From assembly GCF_043641665.1 (NCBI RefSeq), contig NC_092194.1:16927298-16991297 (forward strand): 64,000 bases of DNA, in the 5' to 3' direction. Shown here in pieces: positions 12,791-25,294 of this stretch (the stretch's first letter is position 1; each line of letters begins with the position of its first letter). Below the pieces are notes generated by a model. The model did not search any database and was not told the DNA's origin. It saw only the letters and a list, made by a program, of their open reading frames with translations. The stretch is from Enoplosus armatus (lineage: Eukaryota > Chordata > Actinopteri > Centrarchiformes > Enoplosidae). Position numbers and translations under genes: made by a program.

Positions 12791-13603
12791 CAAGGGGTGG
12801 CATGTCGGCTTTCCTGCGTTTTTTTTCTTCTTTCTTTCTCCTTGTGGTGCAATGAATCCCTAAACGACTTGAGCACATAGTTTGTACTTTGCCTGTCCGA
12901 ACACACATGCTTACTCACAGGCAGCAATCATTTCATCTAGCCAGCCCCCTCATTTACATTTTCCGGGGCATTTTTCATTCTAAACGTGTTCTGTCATCGA
13001 TATTTGCGGGGAAATTGAGGGTTCACATCGGAGCAGGGCCTCAACTGAACACGGATCCTATTATGGAAGCCAGGCAGCAACAGGAGGAATCCTGGTAATG
13101 TTTTACCCACGAAATGAGTTCCATTCCCTTTGGAAGTCCTGTGCAGAGTTAGGGTTGTAATACTCATATGGAGCAGTTTATGAGGATTAAGAGGTTTTAT
13201 TTAGTCTATGGGGCCAGCGGGCGTCCTCTCTGCAACCCTCCTCCATCACATCCTAGCCTCTCCCTGCTGCCGGGTGGATGACCAGCCAGTTAACACGTGG
13301 GATGGCAGAGGAGGGCTCAGTATTTGTGGTGGTGACAGCGTCTGACTTTGCCCGGTCCTGTGTGCCAGCCACCAGACTGAGAGTCAGCAGGCCTGAGCTT
13401 TAACACCTGTGGCAGGTGGACGTGTGTAGGTTTTGGGTCTGTTGTTGACTTCTGGTGTCTTTCCAGCTTAGTTCAACATGTTCTGCCCTCATTTCTTTTA
13501 CTCTGATGCATTCGGCTGAACATAACAGGTTCTACATTAAGATTGTTTCTTTTTTTTGTACTATTAAAGTGATTTGTGTATTTTTGTGTTGATGTGCATT
13601 TGT

Positions 13604-13605
<2 letters not shown>

Positions 13606-13666
<61 letters not shown>
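13606..13666. repeat. (GT)30 microsatellite, longest pure array
   Basis: 61 bp of uninterrupted alternating G and T. The overlapping open frames on both strands are created by the array. Confidence 0.97.
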
Positions 13667-13668
<2 letters not shown>

Positions 13669-14948
13669 TTAGAGTCGGTATACGTGTGTGGCTTTCCTCC
13701 ATCTTTTTCCCAGAAGGAAAAGTCTCATGTTCACTCTCTAACTCGTCCTGGTAGAGGGTCAATTGCAACCAGTTGGCCGCCAGTCTGGTCCAAAGTAAAC
13801 ATTTGGAGAGAGGCGACTGTACAGGCAGGTACCTGGGGGCTCTGTTGCTCAGCTTTCCCCTTCCTCCCACTCTCTCTCCCCCTCCCTTCTCCCCCTCTAC
13901 CTCTCCACCTCTATGCCTTCTTCATGTGCGGCGGTGGGCCACGCTCCCCTAAGGGCTAGAGATTGCCAGGGTTGCTGCTTTTGGATTCAGCTGGCTGGGC
14001 TCTGTGAGATGGTCCGTCTCCTGGGACTGGCTCTCCAGAGAGTCTGCTTCTTTGGCCCAGCTGATCCTGCCTGCTTGCTGTGGTCTGGGTAGTTTAAGAG
14101 CACTGGAGGATCACAGACAGAGACAAGCCAGCCCAGGTCTTTTTGATATGTAAATACATGAACACAAAACACAAAGCACATCTCCCTCATTGTGTAAGCT
14201 ATCAGGAATATGGTTTTCATTTAGGGCTCTGTGTGCCAGCTAGATTTACTCGGGTCCAGGCAGGGGCCACGTTTGTTTTGTGCGGCAGGAGAGGGGAGGT
14301 CTGCTGCAGATTTGCTGTGAAGTATCGAGCAGCAGTGCAGGCCGGAGAGACCGCTCTGCAGCTTGCAGCCTTTTGAGCCTGATGGCAGACGACTCCTTTA
14401 ACTGGGGCTGGGGAGCGGTCTGCACAGCTCAATTTTGCCCACATTAATCAAACTCACATTTCCTCACATCAGCCCGTGTGCCTATCAGCAGGTCTGGCTT
14501 GTTAGCATAATGAATTCAGGTGGTTTTACACAGAGGGCCACAGTCTTCTGAAAGTGAATTCGGTATGTTTAAAAGATGAAGAAAACAAGAACTTTATTTT
14601 TTGATGTTTAAACTCCATTTAATCATCAGGTTGTTTTTTTAAATGGTAGCTTTTTCCAAAGAAACTTCATTCAGACTTAACCTAAAAGCAAAAATATATT
14701 GAACTGCCTTCATTGATTTCCACATCTTGGATGTGACATGATTTTATATCAAAGTGCCACATATTTGCTTTGCATGTAGCTTTCCTTCACAGCTCCTGTA
14801 CATCGGCTCTGCATAAAACATCAAAATCTATCATTTCATGGAGAGTTTAAGTCAAAATGGCCTTTTGTGTACGTGGTGAGTTATTTCTTCTCAGGCAGAC
14901 TTCCTCTTGGTACGAGTGAGGGGGGGTAGAGGGTCAGCGAGGAGAGAA

Positions 14949-14983
14949 GGGGCCGGGGGGGGTGGGGGCGGGGGCGTGGGGTG
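14949..14983 (+). repeat. G-rich, G-quadruplex-type tract with GC-box cores
   Basis: GGGGCC followed by eight G, TGGGGGCGGGGGCGTGGGG: at least four G runs of three or more with 1-2 nt loops, and GGGGGCGGGG Sp1-type cores. Confidence 0.7.
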
Positions 14984-16741
14984 GCTGTCTGAGAGAGTGA
15001 AAGCATGCAGTCAGACAGTGGGAGAGGGCTTTGCTTTGCCGTTCATTCATACAGGTGCTTATAATTTGCAGCGTGTGATTAATCATTGTTGTGTTTGGGG
15101 GTGACATCTTGTTTAATGGATCTGTCCATCTCCCTTCCTTCACTCTACTGGGGAGGTAGACAGTAAGTAGCATGCATAGCATTATATATTCTAGACAGAC
15201 ATGTACGCATGTGCACACACTTGAAGAATTTTAATATCAAAAATGGATTAAATTGTAATCTCAAGCTTGTCCTTTGCACCTAAAGCACGTCCATGCTTAC
15301 TTCTGTGCCGGTGTTGAAGTCAAAAACTGACTGGGTGTGTGCGAAGTAGCCAAATGCAACATGTGTGCGAGCCCACCAGCTGCCACCACACAGAGGCGGT
15401 GGTGTTTTCCGTGTGTGTTTGCTTTGGGTGGAGGGCTGGCTGGCTGGTCAGCATGGCTGTAAATCAGAGTCTTCCTGATGGACAGGAACCTAATCTGTCC
15501 CCGGTGTGTCATTACGCTCAACCTCCCAGATAGCTACAGATCCTGCTGCTCCTCTCATCTCTGCCTGGCCTCAACACACACACACACTGACCTATACATA
15601 CCTACGTCCACAGTGAGCCAGCCAGGGCAGCCTTCTGGAAACCAGAGACAGTAACAGAGACACACATGTTGAACATAAACCGGTTGAGCCAGTGTCAAGA
15701 GTTCATCGTTAGCATCTGTCATAGCAAAGCCAGTGCCCAAAAAGCATTTGCTGCTCTCACACCGCAGCGCCTCGCTCTTGCTTCAAATGTACACAGGCCA
15801 CGCAACTACTGTCGCCAAACTGGCCTCAGTGATGGCTAAACATAAGCAAACTGACGGATCCTTTTAGGACATGTTAGGATCTGTCCCAAGACCTGATTGG
15901 CTCCTGCACTTGAGCCCCCACACATGGTAGTGAGTCCGAGCCAAGGTGTCATCTGTTACTTTTATGAACCGTCACATATCCAAATCCAAACGAAAATACT
16001 ATATTTCCATTTGACGCAAAAATGAAAATGGCCCCTGAAATTTATAAATCAAGATTTCAACAGCACGTTTAATTTCATTTTTTAAAGACTTTACTGCTTT
16101 GTAATTAAATGGAATAGTTTAAAACCTCAGTAATACTCCATAAAGTTTTAGTTGGATTCTCCCAATCTTTTCGTTTCACTAATTAGATGTTTTCAAATGA
16201 TGTATGTTACGTTTTGGAAGTCCTCCTTTTGATTTTATTAGTCTGGTTAGTGTGACTTTCCCCTTTTCCCCAAAACTGACTGGTTCTCATTCATAATTCT
16301 CTGCTGACAGTCTGGAGTTATTTCAGCTTCTCTGACAAATAGGATAAAAGCGACCACCACATCCGTGCACGGTTCAGTTGGAGTTTGTCCAACGAGGAGA
16401 TCTCGACCCTCTCAATTACAGGATGATGGAGCTGTTTCTTTTACGTGTTGCTGAATTTCATTAACAATTGCACATCCGCACATGTGAAATGAACTTGGTG
16501 AAGCTTTGGGTTTTGCTCTAAAAGTTTTTCTCTTATTTGTTGCCTAAAATGTGCTGTTTCTGACAAAGATTTTCATGCATGTGCAGTATCCAATGCTACT
16601 TTAGTATACATCCAAAGTTTAGTAGTTCCTTCTAAATGCATCGTTATTTCTGTGACCTTTGCTTCCTTCCGCTACCTTCTGCAACAAGTCCCTCACAAAG
16701 CCAGAAACCAGAGAACCAAGGCTATAATCCCATGCCACCAC

Positions 16742-16899
16742 GAGACAAAACGTGGATCTGCTCCATTGACAATGAATCGGAGACTTATGGACTCAAAGAA
16801 TGTTTGCTTGACCTTTCTCAGTATCACCTCGAACACCGAGTCAGTCCAGAAAGTCGGTCTGTCATTCAGTGCCAATGGAGCAGCTCCAGGGTTTGTCTC
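16742..16899. repeat. Inverted repeat, 36-bp arms, 87-bp spacer
   Basis: Arm 16742-16776 reversed and complemented aligns with 16864-16899, about 31 of 36 positions identical, sharing the core CAATGGAGCAG and TTTGTCTC. Short overlapping open frames in this stretch are a consequence of the foldback and are not taken as genes. Probably a degraded foldback transposable element. Confidence 0.65.
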
Positions 16900-17269
16900 T
16901 TTAATGACAACAACCAGAGAGCCTTTCCTCTCATTTCCAGCTTGAGTGACATGTGATCATGTATACAAATCTTGACTTAACTGTCTAACATTGCAGGAAT
17001 AATGCCACGTTTGCTCTGGTTTATGCTGGATTTCCTGGATTTTTTTCCCTGCACTTTATTCATAGAGTGCATGAAGAGCCAGTTTCTGTCTCTCTAGGCC
17101 TTTCTGCATCTGTTCCCCTATCTGCACATCTATAGTCTATTTGTGTATGACTTAGGAAGCCCTGATAGGCAGAGGGTAGGGCCTGTATTGGGATTAAGCC
17201 TGGGTATGGTTTCCCTGGTGCTGGGTGAGCGACGTGGCACACGGCCATCCGCCTAAACAAAAGCCGTCA

Positions 17270-17560
17270 GAGAAGCCCTGTCACACAGTGAGCCATTAAG
17301 CCCGCCTGACCGCCCGCCTGCGACAATTAATTACCCCAATTCAAATAATGTTGATAAATCATAGACATAACACAAAGCTGTGCTGCTGATTGCGTAATTA
17401 TTGCATCAAACCACCGCCGTATGTAACATAATCACGGTCTCTCATCAGGCTCAAACCACCGGCGTGCATCTGGAGCGGCGTTATGCAATGTTTGGAAAGA
17501 GACACGGCGAGCTTGCTAACAATATGTGTGAAGCCGGTAGGTTTGTGTAGGGCCTTTACT
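17270..17560. promoter_or_regulatory. Candidate conserved noncoding block with a duplicated TCAAACCACCG motif
   Basis: Contains CAATTAATTACCCC, TGATAAATCAT, GCGTAATTATTGCATCA and two copies of TCAAACCACCG[C/G]CGT (17406-17420 and 17451-17465, 14 of 15 identical, 45 bp apart). CpG-containing motifs are unexpectedly frequent for intronic DNA. No repeat signature. Confidence 0.4.
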
Positions 17561-19269
17561 ATAGAGTCTTTTATTTAAAGGGGACAAGAGACCCCTGTTG
17601 TGTTTGCATGGGACAGACCTCCTCCCACACCAAGTGCTGGAACATATTTCGACTGTGTTTAAGCAGTGATGGCTGAGTGCATTTACACTTTGGTAATGGC
17701 TTCCTGCCTTTAACTCTCCTGGCTTAGGACAAGAGCGAACTACGCGGGTACTTCCCTTTTGCTTCTGCTACTACTGTAGCCTCCCAGCTCTTCTCCTTTT
17801 CCCCCTCACGCCCGTCAGCCAACCCAGAACAGAAAGGACGGACCACCCTGTCAGATTATTCACTCTCTCCTCTACTGTATCACTCCTACCATGGATAGTT
17901 TGTGGACTGAAAGATCATATCACTCTTCAGGAATGTCCGCTGGTTTCTCAGTCCCTGCATCATTTGCATTTATCTACCTTGCAGTCTTTTTCTTTACCCG
18001 CAAAGATTGTATGTTTGGAGAATGTCCCTACCATGATGCATCCCGAAATGTCAGCCAACAACGGTTTTCTTCCAGGCGGCAAGATGCCCAGGCCCGCAGA
18101 AGATCCTGTACCCTGTCTGTATTTTCAACCTCAAGCTAGATCCCAAGCTCCTTGGCTGCAATGTTACAAGTTAGTTCGCACATGGCGGCTTTTGTAACGC
18201 AAGTTTTAAACGTCTCCCAGCAGCTTGCTGTTATGACATACAGGTGCTCAACAGCTTGTTAACAGTAAAGGTGATGGTCTTTTCTCTTTTTAAAGATGAG
18301 CCACTGGCCCTCGGCCTGCTCTAGACAGCAGTAAGCAATGGGGGAAGCTTCAACGTATCCATATAGACACAGGGTGTTAACAACTAATTAAAGAATTTAC
18401 TGCCTCACTAAAACTCCATTATTGCTGTTCTCTCCCAATTATTGGCTCTATTATCAGCTTTTATGGACTCAGGTGAGCTTCCGGAGAAAGTTGTGGTTGT
18501 TTTGGCTGAGTGGTCAGCTCTGTCCCTCCAATAAAATTACAGGATTCAGAACAGCTATGAAGCTCAGAGGCTAGAAGCTGTGAACTGTTTGTGATAAAGA
18601 GAGATTATCGTTTCTAGAGTGACACACTGTACTGATGGATAATTTGCATATCTATTTTCCTTGTTACATTAAATGGAATATGCTTCTGCAGCTGCTTTTC
18701 TTCTCTCTCAGGCAGAGAGCCATCTTTTGTGCGGTTCCCACATGTGCTTTCCATCTCTGTCTCGGTCTCACCTCTTTGTGTATTAATCAATCTCTGTCTC
18801 CCCTCCGTCCACTAGGTGACAGTAACGACACAGCTCTCTCCTCTGGGGGTTGGGGATGGGATGAGGTGTAATCTTTTGTTTACACAAGGTGAATTGGCTG
18901 AAGACTAGAGGTTATAGACTGGGTGGGTGTGTCAGCAGCAGTGGTGATGTTGTAGTGATGTGGTGACGTGGTGGTGAAGTTAATGATGGTGGTGTCTACA
19001 GTGGGAAGTCCACTTACTACCCATTTACTATTCTGCTTCACATCACTCAGCAGCATATAAAGGCTCACCATAATGGCCCGTTCGTTGCGCTCTGCGAAAG
19101 CTCAAAAAGGTATCATGGAACATAGAAACGTTTTAGTTTTGATTGTTTTGGAGCTGTGAAGTTGTAGTGGTAGTGGCAGTAGTAGTAGTAGTTTTCCCAG
19201 CATTGTTATGTCTAATACCACCAAGTTAACCTTCTTGTCTATTTTGGAGTTTAAATAGGAGCCACACAC

Positions 19270-22200
19270 CAGTGGTTCCCAACTTTTTTTGACTGACGTA
19301 ACCTCACAGCCCTGTCAGATGAACTTGAAGTACTGTAACCATCATGTTCCAGATGTCTTCATTTTCATATATAAAAGTGGGTCTTTTTTTTAAAATGTTT
19401 TTTGATGGTTAGGTCTGATCTCTTTTTTTGCAGTTGGTTTGGTCATGTTTGCCTTCGTACTACGACCACTTGTCGTGGCAGCAGCTGGACATTTTAACCA
19501 TCTATAGAGTTTGAAGTGGGAGAGGTTGCTGGCTCCAGAAGTATTTTTCCCCATTCTGTATTCCCATTCAAGTGTATCTTTAAACGATATCCTCAATGTC
19601 ACTTAACATAGAAACACAGGACTCTCCCAGATAATGTAGAGATCACAAGTTTACTGTATGACCATCTGCAACTTTGTTTCTGCAAAGTCAGTTTTTGTCC
19701 ATAATTTTTGTCATAGCAGTTGGCTCAAAAGACTACAATATCCATGAGCCTCAGCTGCTGTTGCTATGGAGAAGAAGCCGGTCAGAGGTACAAGTCTTCA
19801 TTCAAAATGTTTCGTTGTGCCAGTTGTAAACAAAAAATGACACCATATTTGAATGAATTCATGCAGAAATCCAAAGCGAACTGTTTTAAGCCATAGATTG
19901 TAAAATCAGTTTTCTCAATGCTGTAATCATTAGCTCCCGTCCACCGTCGCAGAACGTCAAGCTCAATGGGAGTGCACCTTGGGAGGCGATAGATTAATCG
20001 AAGAACCAGATTTTTCTAACGCAGTTGTTAATCTTTTGTACTGATGATTTAACTGGGAGAGTTTTATGTCCATCCAAGCCATAGAAGAGCCATGTAACTT
20101 TGTCTGTGGGAAAAGTTAAAGATAATTTACTTCTAGAAACAAGGGCGCCAGATATAGCTCCTCTATTAGCACTTTTAGCAATATATTTAGACTTCTCTGC
20201 TTGCTTTCTAACTCGTCTTCTCCTGCCCTCAACAGCAGCAGGTGGTATTTAGGTGCTACAGCAAACTCAGGTTGGTGGGTGGTGTGTCTTGTGCAGTCGG
20301 GCTATTGTAGCTGTTTTTAAACAAACCATATTTTCTGTTTTTTCAAATTAGCTGGGATACTCCACAATCTTTCCACATAACTTCCAGCACTGCATAAGTA
20401 TGCCCTGTTAGCTAGGTACAAGTCCGCTGGTTGAAAATCCCTGGCAAATACCTTGCCTAATAGTTCTTCGGAAGTACTGTTTCTTCTTCTTCTTCTTCTT
20501 CTTCTTCTTCTTCTTCTTCATTCATCCAGTATCAGTATGTGACAGGACAGTTGGCTGATGTTTATTATTATTATTTAACATTACCACAAAATGATCATGT
20601 AAATTATGTGTAATAGCATTATTGCAAATGGGCCTGGCTGCACGTACACATGCACACGCCAGACCAGAACAACAACAATTATTCAGTTGTTGTTCTTACA
20701 AGTAGATAACTATTCACAGCTGCAGCAAAATAATGGGACACCCTTAGCATTATCCATGTCAACTTCTTATCTGTCTCGTCAATTTAAATTCAACTGTCAG
20801 TAACTGAGAAACAGTGATGTTTATTTTCCTAACTGTCAGGCAAAATAGACGATAGAAGAGAAGAGTTTGGTGCGGGGATGGGCTCTTTGTGTTTTCTGAC
20901 TGTTTTGGTTACCTGTAATCTCTCTTTATCGAGGACTGCACTTCAAGTGAAATCTGTCTGCTGCACTGACTCATCTTTATGTTGTAGTTCCAATTTTAAA
21001 AATACATCTTTGTCACATTTTAATAACGTTGCAACAGGGCCATTTATTCTCTTTTGTAAAGTTTTGTAATTTCTGTCTGATCTCAAAGCGATGGTGCCAA
21101 CAGCCAAGTAAATACTTGTGTGGTTTTCATGCTGGATTTGACCTGTAGGCATGTGTAGAGGTTTGATGAAATTGTGCCCACAGGTGAGTTTTGGGGAAAG
21201 TACACAAAGAGGCTGTGGTGAGGGGAGTGAAATGATTTAGCTCTGCTGTGTTGTCAGGTTTTATGCCAGTCTTGGTGATTTTCATGTTTTTATTTGAATT
21301 AAAGCATTACATGGTTTTCAGCTGCTGATTTAGCAAATGCCATGATGGGCTTGTAGAGGCAGTTGGATAATATCTTAAATATGTGGCTAAAGCCATGTGA
21401 AAAATCACTATAATACTCCTAAAGTGTTTCATTAAGGACTTGGGATTTCAGATCTACTGTCACGTCAGTGTGTGTGCACACACGCACACACACACACACA
21501 CTCTCTTTCTTGTCCAGGTGGCAGAGTCAAAAAAACTGATTAAAAACTAATTGATTTCTGTCTCGCAACACTGTTAAACCATCCCTTTTAAAATACATGC
21601 TTTCTTACATGAGGAAAGGTTCCACGTTTTCAGCCAGAATCCCCCAATTTGGGCAAATAGTGAAGGGAAGGCTTTGAAAACAAGCTTTGGTAAATAAAAT
21701 TTACAGGACATATAATGGAACAGTTAACTTCATGAATAGAAAAGGACAAATCCAAATAAGTTAAACATTTCATACATTAAATTTTTGGTGTCTGATCCAC
21801 ATTTTTCAAAGTTGACTCTTTAGTACTACCTCAGTAGAATTACCTCCAGTATTTTCTAAAATATAGCCACTGTTGTGTCTATCCCTCTCTTTTTACTTGT
21901 AATTTTACATAGAACATTTAAAATTTTGATTTCTGATGTTTCAGATAATGACTATCGCCTATGTTAATTTATATCAGCATGCTGTAGACAATATCATACT
22001 CGGTTGTAGTTTCATAGCAGTAGCTTTTGACCTTTTGTTTTGCTAGTGACCTCTTAAATATGAAGAAAAACTTGGATCCCTCCTCACAGGCTGCATGATT
22101 TGTGAGCAGTTCAAGTGAAGAGTTATTTTTTTATTTAAACTATTTTTTAAAGGCCAGAAGAGGTAAAATCACATAGTATCTCCCAAGAAAGAATCAAACA

Positions 22201-22301
22201 TGAAAGTGTTTTTTTTCCAACTTAAGTAATTATCTAGTGACCCCTTAGATTTATGTTGCGACCCCGAACGGGCTCCCAATCCCCAGTTTGGGAACCTCTG
22301 G
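19270..22301. repeat. 3.0-kb interval bounded by inverted CAGTGGTTCCCAA-type ends
   Basis: The left boundary CCAGTGGTTCCCAACT (19269-19284) is repeated in inverse as AGTTTGGGAACCTCTGG (22285-22301), 14 of 16 positions matching. The last 270 bp (22030-22301: GATCCCTCCTCACAGG, TAGTGACCCCTTAGATTTAT, GCGACCCC) reads like the 3' part of a dispersed repeat common in percomorph introns. It may be one expanded element or two unrelated fragments; a (TTC)13 run lies inside. Confidence 0.5.
20481..20519. repeat. (TTC)13 microsatellite
   Basis: 39 bp uninterrupted polypurine-polypyrimidine trinucleotide array inside the 19270-22301 interval. Confidence 0.96.
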
Positions 22302-22793
22302 TTTATAGAGAACAATGTAGGCAACTATTATTAAAATCTTCTGAATAGTTTCTAGCTGCATGTTGTGCTCATATTTGTAGAGCTATATGGCCAAACCCTG
22401 CAACCTTTGTTACAGGATTATACAGTTTATTTAGATGGTGACAGGTGTCCTGCAGGAGTTGGAAACAATTTGCTTAAAAAGCGATCCTCATGAAAGAATC
22501 AGGCCGAGATGACACGGAGCACTTCCTCTCAAACATCAGTCACACCAGGTTTTGCATCCATTTTGTCCCCTTTTCTTCTCCTCCCGCCACCCGCTTCCGT
22601 GCTGCTGGTGCATGTATTTGCATTGGATGGTCATGTGTAGAAAAGAAAATGTGACCACAGGTGTCAAGAAAACAGTGACAGTAATGGAGGAGGGAGGCTC
22701 CGATGCTGACAACGCTGCACTGTCGGCACGGTCTGTCTGTCAGTCTGTCACTAAGTTATCATTAGCCTGGCAGCTCAGGCCCTGACTCAGTCA

Positions 22794-22797
<4 letters not shown>

Positions 22798-22832
<35 letters not shown>
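22798..22832. repeat. (CA)17 microsatellite
   Basis: Uninterrupted CA array. Confidence 0.96.
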
Positions 22833-22834
<2 letters not shown>

Positions 22835-24529
22835 TCACACTTCCATCAATATCACAGAGTTCATCTCAAGTTTGACAGACGGGGACATACCCAAGCTGTC
22901 TCTGCATATAGCCAGTGGGGAAAAATGCAAAAATGCGCCATTGACACATGAGTTCCAACAATAAATCTGAACTGGAAACAGAACACTCAACTGAAAAATC
23001 TATACATCATTTGCAAATGGGATATATTGGTCCATATATTGTATGGTTAATATGACTTTTGTTTATTTTTTTAATTTCATGTTTGATTTTTGAGGGTGTT
23101 GGCCAACTGTTATGCAAAAAAGGCAAAAGTACCAGGTGAAGTAAACGAACGAATCGTGTCCTCTTCCTCCTCCTCCTCTTTTTTTCTCCCTCTTTTCACC
23201 TTAACTCATGCATTGATGACCGCTGGCCTGTAAACAGGATGAGCTGAGGCTCTGCAGGATATATGTCCGTTTTATTAGAACTGGTCAGTTTAGCATAGAG
23301 GAGGATTAAAATCTAGTTCTCCTGTTTTATGAGACTACACAAAGTTCCCTTCGTAGAAAAATAGTCCCAGTGAAAATCTTTCACATCATACACAATTTGT
23401 TTTATGGAGAGACACCTTATTGTTGTTTCTGTATGTTTTTAAGCACCACAAATAAAATTCCATGTATGTCACCATGTATGACACTTACGCAACATTAAAT
23501 AAATAAAATAGATTTATAATGAGCTGTTTTGCGTTAGAAAAGAGGGGATTATCTCATTTAATCCAGTTTTTAACATATTGAAAATGTAGAAAATGATTCA
23601 GACTCCATATTAGATTTGATGATTTTTCTTTAAACTACTCATGGTGTGAATATCTGCAGGTGGTGGTAACAGATGAAGCGGCAGCACCAGTAGCAGACTC
23701 TGGCCCGTGGAATGCCGGGATGCTTGCACCTCTGGTCGGGGGCCCTCAGTTAAAAAATCCCCCGCTGTCATTGGAGATGGCCCCGCTTGTTTTTCTAAGC
23801 ACCCTTTGAGCTTTTTCAAGTGCAGAATTAGGGACTGTTTGGGGAGTTAACCGGGACGCTTCTGCGCTCCAGACAGGAAACCTGATTGGTGATATCTGTG
23901 ATTAATAGCTTTCTCTCTCTCTCTTTCCAGATGTCTTGAGCCATTAGCTTGTGTTTTTTTAAATATGTAAATTCCTACATAATCAGTTCCTCCACACTAG
24001 TGTTTGTTTTAGGAGATAAAGTTAATATAATGGTCTTGTTTCCTTTCCTGCTGGTTTTGTTTATATGTTTTCCAACTAATTTGCTGAGAACAGATTCATC
24101 CACCTCTGACAGAAGAGCAGAGTAAGATGGGGAGCATAAATATCTTTTAGTAATGGTTGCCTAATTCCGCATTAATGACATGTTTTACTTTTTTTTGTAT
24201 TAACTTAATTGCCTTTAATATATAGGAACTATAGGCATTTCTTTTGCCCCAAACCCCCCCTCTCCCCATGAGGTGATTATATGTTCTTATGACAGATTAC
24301 TTGTGCCATTATTGTATCAGAATGGTTTATACTCCATTTCAATTTTAATGTGATCAGTTTGGAATTGTTGCACCTCCTGTTTGCTTTAAAAACAGGTTTG
24401 GCTCCAAGGCAGTATTTCAGTACTAGAGTGTGCCTCACTCGGTAGTAACTATAGTTTATTGGCCTCACCTAAGCAGGCAGGCCTCATGTTATTCGGGTAC
24501 TTTTATGTTACATTTGTTTCACCCACTTC

Positions 24530-25294
24530 AGCCGGGCTCAGACAGCAGGAGCTTTAAAATCCTAACCGCTTGCATTGCGCACACAAGGAGGAACTTTACA
24601 GATGTTCTTCTTCTCTAATCTCAAACATGCACACAACACAAGATTTGAAAATAACAGCGTATCACACACTACAGGATATTATTTTATTTATTTTTTAAGA
24701 TTATCGTGCAAGAGGGAGCAATGCACCACCTCACAGGATCTCATGGGGAAGCAGATGTAATCAAAATGGAGACTTGCGTTGTGCAACAATGTGCTGTAGT
24801 AATGCTTTGCAGCGAGAAAAAACAATGAGATTTTAGAGAAAAATAGTGAGGTTTTAACTGTCAGTTTTAACATTTGTCAACAGTAGTATGCTAGCTAACG
24901 TCAGCCACAAGGGCTAGAATGTTTACCGTTGCTTGGCAACACCATCAGCTGCTCTAGGAGTAACATTAAAGTCCTCTCATTCACTTACGTCTCCTTGTAG
25001 ACTGGTCTGTCTCATCGGTTCTGGTGGTCCTGCTCGGAAAGTACTGACGTAATCATCCAGATTTGAACTCTTAACTTAAATATCAAACATGTTTGAAATC
25101 ATCAGGGCGGCCCAGATGAGTCTGCGAGCAGTTCGGGAGTTTTAAGACTGGATCTGTAAACCCCTCACATTACCAGATAATCTGGGCCAATTGTCAGTAC
25201 CGACCAAGGTCCCAGACCAGATTTCTCGTCTGATTGTCAGGAGGGCTGAATCAGGGATAAATGGGCCCAAAACTCCTGTAGTCTGAGCCCGGCT
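24530..25294. mobile_element. Inverted-repeat element, 765 bp, non-autonomous
   Basis: The left end AGCCGGGCTCAGACAGCAGG and the right end (reverse complement AGCCGGGCTCAGACTACAGG) match over about 24 bp with one or two differences, and both continue into AG-TTTT. This pattern indicates a terminal-inverted-repeat DNA transposon derivative. No convincing target-site duplication was seen and no open frame exceeds about 60 codons. The interior carries an RFX X-box at 24928-24940. Confidence 0.65.
24928..24940. promoter_or_regulatory. RFX X-box palindrome GTTGCTTGGCAAC
   Basis: GTTGC-TTG-GCAAC is a two-half-site palindrome fitting the RFX consensus (RYYRYYN1-3RRNRAC). It sits near the middle of the inverted-repeat element 24530-25294. 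Binding is inferred. Confidence 0.45.

Noticed and set aside
13532..13959. Overlapping frames rich in CV or TH repeats
   Set aside because: Created by the (GT)30 array; the same applies to the frames over every long GT/CA array in the window.
16636..16956. 106-codon open frame and two overlapping frames
   Set aside because: Explained by the foldback repeat with arms at 16742-16776 and 16864-16899.
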